A stretch of 64,000 nt of DNA from Euleptes europaea (lineage: Eukaryota > Chordata > Lepidosauria > Squamata > Sphaerodactylidae), in assembly GCF_029931775.1 (NCBI RefSeq), contig NC_079312.1, positions 10,733,821-10,797,820 of the forward strand. The letters run 5' to 3'. Made by a program: the position numbers and the translations under genes. Positions within the stretch are counted from its first letter, which is position 1. Each line of letters starts with the position of its first letter. Positions 56,339-64,000 of this stretch are shown here, one piece after another. The notes under the pieces are model-generated. The model was not told the DNA's origin. It did not search any database and saw nothing but the letters and a program-made list of their open reading frames with translations.

Positions 56339-57200
56339 TGTTGGATGCAAAAGCCAGACCCCGTTGGTGGCACAGGCTCACCAAGAACGAGGACGAGTCA
56401 GGTTAATTCTGAGAAGCAAGAGGTGATTTATTATGCCGGCAGGAAGAGTCTGTCTCTCGACAGCCAAATACAACTCTTCAAAGATTCCATACAACACATG
56501 GGAGTATTTATACATTCTTGCGTTCTTTGTCTACCTTTCTGCTCTTTGCGCATGTCCCATGATCTCACCTGGGTGCTTCTACGCATGCCCCACGATGTCA
56601 CCTTATCAATTAGCTTAATTGGTGCAACTCTTTGGCCTTTGGCCTTTTCTCTACCATATCCCTATTTCCGTGCCAACCTTCTATACATTTCAACCTGGCT
56701 AGATACCCATGTTAGCTCATCCTGTTTTAGATATGTGAGGCCTACTCTCAATTTGGCATGCCTTTTCCCAATTAAGCTGTTATCTTGGCCTGCCTTCACC
56801 GTATGTTCTAATCCTTGGAGCGATTTCTAAACTTTTGTATTATATAGTGAACCTTTGCACTCTTGCTGAGTTCTTCGAGGAGAGTTAAATCCCTCCTGGC
56901 CTAGACATTTAAAGCTTAAACATACATCCCTTTAAGTGCTTCAGTGAAGGGTTTTTCATACATTTCTAACATACTTCAGTGAATGGTACTATTATATTAT
57001 AATAGTATTATACGGTGATATCTTTAATAATATGTGTGCTCATAAGATCTGAATAACATACCTTCCCTATAAGCTCAGATTTCTGCTTGTGTGCTCATAG
57101 CATGTTTTTCCTAGAATTTTAGCTTGTCCTTACTAGATTCTAGTTTATGAGTTTTACTGTTGTGATACACAGTGTAAGCCAAACAAATTGAGATTTTACA
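56339..57200 (-). mobile_element. Solo LTR, about 0.86 kb
   Basis: On the - strand it begins TGTAAAATC and ends ATCCAACA, with TATA-like tataaatac and downstream AATAAA (cataataaatcacc), a typical LTR layout. It interrupts intron sequence that is continuous in unit 1 at about 20845. No internal region remains. The ends are certain to about 15 bp. Confidence 0.65.
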
Positions 57201-57902
57201 CTTCCTTCAAGAGGAGGCACTGAGAGCGGCGTCCCGGGCAAGATCTGTTTTTGGAGAGGCTGATTCTGTTTTCACTGGCTTGAATGTGTTTCATCCAACC
57301 AGCGTGGGTTTACTTTATTGCTTAGAGCTAGATGGATACCTGGTCTGATCCAGCTGCGTTCATTGTCTGTTCCTTCTGGCCCCTGTATGCAGGCTGACCA
57401 TATTTCTTTGAAACCAAAACGGGACATTGGGATGGCAAAAACGGGACAGGCGTTATGTAATATTCTGTAATCATGAAAAAGCAAGATGATAAAAAAGTTT
57501 TGTTACCCAAACATATTGAGCTTCTTCAGTGACAGAACCCATACAAAAATTTAGGTTGATGTAGAGGGGGACTGGCTAAAATCAAATTGAGAAATTTAAA
57601 AATAATACTGTTATTTTATACTGCATACAACATTTCACAATATTTAGTTGTTTTAGCTAATCACTATATTTCTCAAATCAAGAGCTTAAATGAAAATTTT
57701 TATACTCCTGGGGCCATGTTTTCTCAATATGTCCCAACTATACAGCAATAGGAACAAGAGTACATGGATGCCATATTCAGAAAAATAATATGCAATAGGA
57801 AAATATAGGAAATATCCACTCTAGTAAATAAAAGTATTGAATTGTGATAATTTTATATAATTTTACTGCAACATGATAAATATTAATGCACTGCTAATAT
57901 CA
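57201..57902 (+). other. Intron, B module of unit 2
   Basis: 57211-57380 is paralogous to 20850-21020. 57385-57900 is AT-rich and starts with aggctgaccatatttctttg, possibly an old DNA-transposon end. Confidence 0.4.
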
Positions 57903-58480
57903 TACTGCCCTTGTACAAATCTATGGTGAGGCCACACTTGGAATCCTGTGTACAGTTCTGGTCACCACACCTGAAAAAGGATATTGCAGAGCTTGAGAAA
58001 GTGCAGGAAAGAGCAACCAAAATGATCAGGGGACTAGAGCAACTGCCCTATGAGATGCAGTTAAAATGCTTAGGGCTGTTTGGCTTGGAAAAAAGGCAGT
58101 TAAGGGGGAGACAGGATAGAGGTCTATAAAATTATGCATGGTACAGGGAGAAGCTTTTCTCCCTCTGTTATAATACTAGGATGTGGGGTCATCTGCTGAA
58201 GCTGGAGGGTGAGAGATTCAAAACTGATAAAAGGAAGTATTTCTTCACACAACGCCCAGTTAAATTGTGGAACTCCCTGCCCCAGGATGTGGCGATGGCT
58301 GCCAACTTGGAAGACTTTAAGAGGGGAGTGGACAAGTTCATGGAGGAGAGGGGTATTCATGGCTACTAGTTAAAATGGATACTGGTCATGATGCATACCT
58401 ATTCGCTCCAGGATCAGAGGAGCATGCCTATTATATTAGGTGCATTGGAACACAGGCAGGAGAATGCTGCTGCAGTGTAG
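57903..58480 (+). mobile_element. CR1 3' fragment (+)
   Basis: ORF2 C-terminus on + ([54 protein letters not shown]) with 3' UTR; frame broken at about 58115. Confidence 0.88.
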
Positions 58481-58504
58481 CCGAGGCATTTTGTGTCCCA
58501 TGTA

Positions 58505-58655
58505 TTCCACCCCTGGGGCTGTCAATCCAGTCCCAGAACACTTGTGCTAGTCCTGGGGGCTGTCATTCCATCTTGGGGGATGTCATTCCATCCCAAAACA
58601 CTTGTTTGTCCCAGGGGCTGTCATTCCACTCTGGGGGCTGTCATTCTGGTGGAAG
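58505..58655. repeat. Minisatellite-like imperfect repeat
   Basis: About five diverged units with core ggggctgtcattcca, alternating with cccagaacacttgt. Confidence 0.6.
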
Positions 58656-59060
58656 AAAAAAGAGTGAAATAAAACCCAACCTAAAAACAGAAGCTGGGTA
58701 TAAATACTGAAAATATAATTTATTAGAAGCGCTATGTAAAGGTTAACATTATTTAAAAGCATTAAAATAGCACAATGTCATTTCCTGAGGTTGATATCTG
58801 CAACCACATACCAAACGCTTTTCGGCCTATCGGGCCTTCCTCAGTGGTTAATTGCAACCTTGTTAAGCCTGCCCACATTTACTGAAAAAAATAATAAATA
58901 CATATACAAACAGTTCAAACCCAACCTGGCATGTGTATAGGTTGTAAAATCTATTCCCAATTACTCAAACATCTGGTCAGATAGGTTCTAGTTGTAATAC
59001 TGGTTAGTATATGTCTCTCATAGACGATGTGTGCAGGTATCAACCTAGTAAAGCTTTGAA
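58656..59060. other. Repeat relic with ribozyme-like motif
   Basis: The - strand at 58844-58820 reads CTGAGGA-A-GGCC-cgata-GGCC-GAAA flanked by ACCA/TGGT. This is the form of a hammerhead-type core with one extra A. It is probably a Penelope-like or related element end. Confidence 0.3.
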
Positions 59061-59063
59061 GTA

Positions 59064-59205
59064 CTTTTCCTGAACAGTTGGATGTTGCAGTCCTGTGATC
59101 GCTTTAGAAGGATTTGTGCCCATCCAGAGATAAAACGTTGGTATAACTTAATCACTGAGGTTGTTTGGTTGTCCACGGTCACAGCGTTTCAGAATTGTAG
59201 AGGCA
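59064..59205 (-). mobile_element. Fragment of the unit 0/1 LINE family
   Basis: Matches 22690-22840 (cttttcctgaacagttggat, cgctttagaaggatttgtg). It immediately precedes the TACC1-derived block. Confidence 0.7.
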
Positions 59206-59560
59206 TGAGATGAGCGTTTGGGGAGGGGACCCACCGCCTGCAGCTACTTCCCCCGCCCGGTAGGGCGAGCAGGGCCCCAGGAGGAGGAGGAGGGGGCGGG
59301 CTTGGTGGCAGCAACGCGAGCAGGGCGTGCTGCGCCAAATGGCCCCCCGGAGCCTCCAGCACGCCGCCTGCGCAGGCAGCCTGTCCAGCAGCGCTGGGGC
59401 GGGGGGAAGCGGCTGCGAGGTGGGGAAAGGGAAGTGCCGACGGCTGGCCGCTAACCACATCCGCACCGGCTCGGGCCCCGCGATTCTGGGCGCTTCTGCC
59501 GTCCGGCTCGGCGGCCCTCTCCCTCCCCTCCATTTTGAAGATGCTGCGGCGGCGCCCCAA
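59206..59560 (+). other. GC-rich CpG island upstream of TACC1-like exon
   Basis: Very GC- and CpG-rich, unlike all surrounding intron. It is likely the 5' UTR/promoter carried along with the exon below; I cannot match it base by base from memory. Confidence 0.5.
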
Positions 59561-59772
59561 TGGTGTTCAGCTCGTCGTGGCAGCTCCTGTCTCCCGTGCA
59601 GTGGGCCAAGTGGACGTGGTCTGCCGTGCGGGGTGGAGGGGGCCCCGAGCCCAATGCCCTGGCCAGGGGAGACGGGGAGGCGCCGACGCTGGAGGACGAC
59701 GAGGAGGACACGCAGGGCGAGACGAAGTCGCTGAGCCTCGAAGTTGCTGAGCCTCGGCGTGCCTGGGGTTAG
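59560..59772 (+). pseudogene. TACC1: Captured first coding exon of TACC1
   Basis: ATG at 59560 opens MVFSSSWQ then LLSPVQWAKWTWSAVRGG, an acidic stretch (LEDDEEDTQGETKSLS), then diverges to a stop at 59770-59772. The known vertebrate TACC1 N-terminus is MAFSPWQ, ILSPVQWAKWTWSAVRGG and an acidic run ending ETKSLSF. TACC1 is a centrosome/microtubule coiled-coil protein; its coiled-coil domain is C-terminal and absent here. So this is a copied first exon within the KZFP intron, not the gene. The frame of the exon is open and its start codon and Kozak context (ccaATGg) look intact. After ETKSLS the next TACC1 exon does not follow. Whether it came by DNA duplication with its promoter, or via a retroelement, is unclear. 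Confidence 0.8.
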
Positions 59773-59924
59773 GAGTGGCTGCTTCACATGTTACGCGGAG
59801 GCGGACCCGGGTTTGGGCGTCTCTCATCGACCTGGGGTCTGGGTTGGCTCGCGTGTGCATGCACGTGTCTTGCGATTTTGGTGGTGCGCTTTGTGGATGT
59901 ATGGTTCACACGTGCATAGTTAAA

Positions 59925-60242
59925 TTGTGCATGGTTAAATTGTGGAACTCCCTGCCCCAGGATGTGGTGATGGCTACCAACGTGGAAGGCTTTAAGTGGG
60001 GAGTGGACATGTTCATGGAGGAGAGGGGTATTCGTGGCTAGTAGTCATGATGCATACCTATTTTCTCCACGATCAGAGGAGCATTCCTATTATCTTGGGT
60101 GCTGTGGAACACAGGCAGGATGGTGCTGCTGCAGTGGTCTTGTTTGGGGGCTTAGGCACCCGGTTGGCCACTGTGTGAACAGACTGCTGGACTTGATGGG
60201 CCTTCGTCTGATCCAGCAGGGCCTTTCTTATGTTCTTATGAA
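59925..60242 (+). mobile_element. CR1 3' fragment (+)
   Basis: Encodes VKLWNSLPQDVVMATNVEGF then CR1 3' UTR, ending cttatgttcttatg. Confidence 0.85.
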
Positions 60243-60476
60243 GGAGCCCAGGCGGCGGCAGCAGCGAGGAGGAGGAGGAGGAGGTTGGGGCCCAGGCGGC
60301 GAAGCCATGTTTGATTCATTTGTACTCTCTTTTTGGGATTTGTACTCTCTACATGCACATTTTCCCCATCCAGATTCTCAAAACTCTGCATGGGGGGTTA
60401 TTGGTCATTTATGAATGGGAGGATTTGCCACTCAGATGCACATTTTCCCCATCCAGATTCTCAGAACTCAACAACA
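60243..60476 (+). other. GC-rich remnant and short repeat pair
   Basis: gcggcggcagcagcgagg tract, then tgcacattttccccatccag twice (60355, 60439). The second copy with flank is inverted at 61105-61157. Confidence 0.5.
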
Positions 60477-61088
60477 TGTCAACATATGTCTAAGTTTAGG
60501 CTAGTCAGCAGTTTGCTAAACAGATTATACTGATCAGAGTGACAGCTAAGTCATGTAGTCAAAAAGGGCAAGAGTCCAGTAGCACCTTAAAGACTAACAA
60601 AATATTTTCTGGTAGGGTATGAGCTTTCGTGAGCCACAGCTCACTTCTTCAGATGAGGCTTCTTCAGATGTGGCTCACGAAAGCTCATACCCTACCAGAA
60701 AATATTTTTGTTAGTCTTTAAGGTGCTACTGGACTCTTGCCCTTTTTGACTACTGCAAACAGACTAACACGGCTACCCACTGTGAGCTAAGTCATGTGAT
60801 TATGCTGGTCTGAGCCAGTTTATACAGCCAGCAACGGGATTTCCAGAATGACTCATCTCAGGTGAAATGTGATTGGTCATGAATGTGTATATAAGTCTGT
60901 GTATTGAATGTAAGTTTGTCTTGCTAGAAATATTCGCTCTGGCGAAGCACTTTGATGGTCAGAGCAGTGAATGTTAACTGCTAAAAGACTCTGTGTATAT
61001 ATTGTAAATAAACTGTACCTAGCAGAACTGCGTGGTGTGAAGTTGCTACCAGGTAAACTCCTGAAGTCCAGACACGGTGTGCGCGACA
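60477..61088 (+). mobile_element. Probable solo LTR with nested repeat
   Basis: TGTCAAC...GCGCGACA, with tgtatataag and gtaaataaactg in the expected order on +, and flanks caaca/caata as a possible 5-bp duplication. It carries the nested fold-back repeat below. Confidence 0.5.
60555..60753. repeat. Near-perfect inverted repeat (84/85-bp arms, 30-bp spacer)
   Basis: Arms 60555-60638 and 60669-60753 differ by one base indel. Each contains gctcacgaaagctcatac and ttagtctttaaggtgctact, a widespread amniote repeat. The right copy continues to cagactaacacggctaccc. Confidence 0.9.
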
Positions 61089-61302
61089 CAATAAGCCCCC
61101 CTGCAGAGTTTTGAGTATGCAGATGGGGAAAATGTGCATCTAGAGAGTGGCAAATCCAAGGTAAAACCTCCCGTGCATGAATGGTTGTTAAAAGGCCTTT
61201 TGGCTCTCAAAAGAAATCTCAATCGTTGTACTGTTGAGATTTGGCTCTGTTGACTAATGAGTTTGCCAACCACTGAACTAGGCCATACTTTTTTTATTTC
61301 AG
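61089..61302 (+). other. Intron segment before B KRAB exon, unit 2
   Basis: Holds the inverted partner (61105-61157) of 60430-60476. Ends in polypyrimidine and acceptor tttatttcag. Confidence 0.5.
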
Positions 61303-61432
61303 AGATCCCCAGTATCCTTTGAGGAGGTAGCCGTGTTCTTCACGGAGGAGGAATGGGTTCTGCTGGATCCAGGCCAACGAAAACTTTTCTGGGAAGTGAT
61401 GATGGAAAATTACGAGACGGTGGCCTCTCTGG
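61303..61432 (+). CDS. KRAB-A exon, B-type module of unit 2
   Basis: A 130-nt exon, acceptor tttatttcag, donor gtaaggatct. It encodes [18 protein letters not shown] and [20 protein letters not shown], intermediate between A and B exons (Arg start and FEE). Phase 0 in, phase 1 out. Its upstream first exon is 56097-56265, 5 kb away across several insertions. Its finger exon would lie beyond 64000. Confidence 0.86.
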
Positions 61433-61689
61433 GTAAGGATCTTTCCCCTTTTATTATAAATTGGGAAGAGAAGGGAGGAGGTGGCATCTTCCTTTGATAC
61501 TCTTGAATTTCAGAACACATTTTAATTCACCACAGACAAAAGTATGGAACTCCCACAGATATGGATATTACAACGCTTGAAAATGAAATCCATTACTTAT
61601 TTCTATGCTGTTTAGAGAAATGTGTTAATGAAGAAGGCTCTGATTGCGAGAGAGGGACAATATCTAGTTGGGTTAGAATGAAAAAATTA
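61433..61689 (+). other. Intron, B module of unit 2
   Basis: Begins paralogous to 3701-3800 and 25344-25440. No feature. Confidence 0.5.
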
Positions 61690-62832
61690 GAAAGGGCCAT
61701 ACAGGCTCAATGCAGGACCAGCCTAAAGCATCCCTGGCAAGTGTTTGTCCAGCTGCTGCTTGAAGACTGCCAGCGAGGGGGAGCCTGCCTACGTAGCCGA
61801 TTCCACTGCTGAACTTCTCTGACTGTAAAGATTTCCCCCCTACTATTCAGCTGGTGCTTTTCATCCGTAATATGTAGCTATTATTGCAAGTCTTACCCTA
61901 TGCTGCCAACATTAACAGCTCCTTACCCTCTTCTAAGTGACAGCCTTTCAAACAGAGAGCAATCGTGTCTCTCTTCTTTTCCTGACTGAAGATTCCCAGG
62001 TCTCCAGGCCCCTGATCATCGTCATTGCTTTTTTCTGCACCCACTCCATTCTGTCCACATCCCTGTTAAAAGGAGGCCTCCAGAGCTGCACGCAGTACTT
62101 CAGATGCAGCCTGACCAATGCGGTGTACAGCAGGACTATCACATCTTGCGATTCTGATGTTGTGCCTCTGTTCATAGACCCAAGACTGCATTAGCCTTTT
62201 TTGCCGCTGCATCACATTGACTGCTCATATTTAGTTTACAGGCCACCCCTGCCCCAAGATCTTGTTCACACATACTGCTACTCAGAAGTGTGCTGCCCAT
62301 CCAGTATGCATGCTTCTCATTTTTGTTACCCAGATGTAGAACTCTGCCTTTATCATTGTTGAATTGCATCTTGTTCACATCTGCCCTTTCTTCCCGTGTG
62401 TTCAGATCTTATTGAATTTTATCTCTGTTTGCTACTCTTCCCAATTTGGTGTCATGTGCAAATTTCTAAAAATATTGGACAGTACCAGGCCCAAAAACGA
62501 GCCCTGTGGCACCCACCTGGACACCTCTTTCCAATCAGATAAAATGCTATTGACAACTACTCCTTGAGTGCAGTTCTCCAACCAGTTCCCTATCCACCTA
62601 ACTATCATTGAGTCCAGTCCACAGTCCTCCAGTTTATCCATTAGAAATTCATGGAGAGCCCTGTCAAAAGCTGTACTGAAATCAGGTAAACAACGTCGAC
62701 GGCGTTCCCATGATCCATTAAGCTCGTCACTCGATCAAAAAAGCATCGAGGTTTGTCTGACCGGACCTGTTCGGTACAAATCCATGCTAACGTCCCCAGA
62801 TCACCAAGTTCTCTTTCAGATAACTGACAAAT
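61690..62832 (-). mobile_element. CR1 LINE fragment A, unit 2 (with 3' end)
   Basis: Paralogue of 4050-5070 that keeps its 3' UTR (61690-61860, gaccagcctaaagcatccct on +). RT pieces at 62641-62432 and 62175-61948. Confidence 0.85.
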
Positions 62833-62900
62833 GCCCATAGCTCTCGTTTTCTACTTCTGCCTTTCCACTTTGAGGCAGAGTGGTTCTCCCACAGTCCATT
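62833..62900 (+). other. Empty site of CR1 B
   Basis: ctgacaaatgcccatagctc is continuous here, whereas 3.2 kb of CR1 separates the halves in units 0 and 1. Confidence 0.8.
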
Positions 62901-62901
62901 T

Positions 62902-63528
62902 TTTTAATTGATAAATGTGGGTACAGAAGGTAAGAGGGGGAAAAGGAGAGAAAAGGGGAAAAACACAGTCTACAATTAATTAACACTCAAATAATACTAT
63001 AATCTCTAAATGAATTGGTTATACATTCAACAAATTCTACGTTAATATTACGTTAATTTTTGTCAATTCAACTAATCCATTAAAACTGTATTTATATACT
63101 GAATTGCTATTCTCCACAACTTCTTTGGATGTTCAATTAGTAATTGGTACTTAAAGCCTTACTTGCTATAATCTTTAAATCACTATCGCCATGTATCTAT
63201 AGAATGGTTGCCATTTTTCATTAAACTGGTCCAAGGACTCATTTTTAGTCTTATTGATCATAAAGGTCATTTTTGCCATGTTTGCATATTCTAACATCTT
63301 GTCTTTCCATTCATTTATGTCTGGGACATCTGTTTGCTTCCACCTTTTTGCGAGAACTACTCTCGCCGCCATTGTAGCATATTTAAATATGTCACTAAGT
63401 TGTGGAGGTAAATTAGATGGTATTATACTTAACAGAAAATGTTTGGACATGTCCACCAAACGTGAAAATAGGAACCGTCTATTCTCCTCTGAGGCTCGGG
63501 CATCTTGTAACTGTGGGTTATTGTCCAC
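62902..63528 (-). mobile_element. L1 3' fragment (-)
   Basis: ORF2 C-terminus (KYATMAARVVLAKRWKQTDV, WKDKMLEYANMAKMTFMI at 63400-63240) and A-rich tail as tttttttaatt at 62902. Confidence 0.8.
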
Positions 63529-63811
63529 GCCCTATCTGGGGAGGCAGGACCAAATTAATTTCCTGCTGCCCCCTATCGGGACACTAACCCGCTGTACCTC
63601 AGTCTTTTGTCCTGCCTAGTGGGGAGAGCAGTGATTTTCACAGCTCTGTGAGTTAGGCTTAGGCTTAGAGGCTTGTTTGTGTCCTTTCCCTTAAACCTTT
63701 CCTCAACCTTCTTTCCAATTACCTCCCCACCCGACCCAACCTACCTGGTGTCTTTTTCCCCGATCTTCCTGGTGTCGTCCTGAGAGTTGAATCGGGAAGA
63801 AGAGGGGGGGG
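63529..63811 (+). other. CpG-containing leader before terminal ORF
   Basis: Pyrimidine-rich then GC-rich; contains ggaggcaggac and its near-inverse gtcctgcctag about 60 bp apart. Could be a 5' UTR/promoter. Not recognised. Confidence 0.35.
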
Positions 63812-64000
63812 ATGGCGGACGCCATTTTGAACGGAGAAGATGACCTTCTCTCGGAGAAGGATTACTCAGTGGGGCTGGTCCAATTCGCCCCGACCAACAG
63901 CGCGCCGTCCAAGGGCGCCGAGAACGGATCCACCCTGGCGACGGAGGAGAGCGGAGAGCCGCAGGAGGCTCGGGGAGTCGCCACTCAGCCCAAGCAGAAA
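63812..64000 (+). CDS. Open reading frame running off the right edge, unknown
   Basis: ATG at 63812 (gggATGg) opens 63 codons without a stop to the window end: MADAILNGEDDLLSEKDYSV, then a Ser/Glu/Gly-rich stretch ending TQPKQK. Codons are GC-rich in third position, unlike nearby dead LINEs. I do not recognise it. It may be the N-terminus of a retroelement ORF1, since many L1-type leaders carry an ATGGCGG motif, or a host or captured exon. It is not zinc-finger or KRAB sequence. Confidence 0.4.
   Translation, partial: MADAILNGEDDLLSEKDYSVGLVQFAPTNSAPSKGAENGSTLATEESGEPQEARGVATQPKQK

Noticed and set aside
58820-58844. Active hammerhead ribozyme
   Set aside because: An extra A precedes stem II and stem III is not convincing, so activity cannot be claimed.
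59560-59772. Functional TACC1 gene
   Set aside because: Only the first-exon segment is present, without the next exon or coiled-coil domain, inside a KZFP intron.

Overview
This window looks like squamate reptile DNA, most likely a lizard. It holds compact KRAB-A exons of the squamate type (an FW pair where mammals have LY), very long C2H2 zinc-finger exons, and a mixed repeat load: CR1, L1, RTE/BovB-like and Penelope-like retroelements, two tRNA-derived SINE families, short hAT-like DNA elements and LTR fossils. No species can be named from the sequence alone. The window is a tandem cluster of KRAB zinc-finger (KZFP) genes, all on the + strand, with most LINE copies lying on the - strand in their introns.

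Layout. Unit 0 (1-14.5 kb) has a KRAB exon at 3571-3700 and a 20-finger exon at 10113-11950; its promoter lies left of the window. Unit 1 (15.6-36.5 kb) has an A-type promoter with a coding first exon (15753-15833) and KRAB exon (17098-17227), a B-type promoter/first exon (to 20770) and KRAB exon (25214-25343), then a 40-finger exon (31544-35061). Unit 2 (50.7-64 kb) repeats the A module (50910-50990, 52239-52368) and B module (to 56265, 61303-61432); its finger exon must lie beyond the right edge. Every KRAB exon is exactly 130 nt, enters in phase 0 and leaves in phase 1, and the finger exons accept phase 1. A and B KRAB exons therefore cannot be spliced in series in frame, but each can be spliced to the same finger exon.

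History. About 13.6 kb of unit 0 (922-14533) is paralogous to 22056-36523 plus 44696-44722. That second copy is split by a young LTR element (36524-44695) with two 1.95-kb LTRs, a primer-binding site matching tRNA-Arg and a 4.3-kb interior with no long reading frame. Paralogous empty and filled sites order several insertions: a 3.2-kb CR1 is in units 0 and 1 but not 2; a 300-bp hAT-like element is in unit 2 but not 1; an L1 fragment with target-site duplication sits in the decayed end of the unit 0 finger array only.

Other points of interest: a Penelope-like GIY-YIG endonuclease frame continuous with a LINE fragment at the left edge; a captured first exon of TACC1 in a GC-rich island at 59.2-59.8 kb; ZNF143/THAP11-like motifs at all four promoters; a 66-bp-arm hairpin; and an open CpG-rich reading frame running off the right edge.
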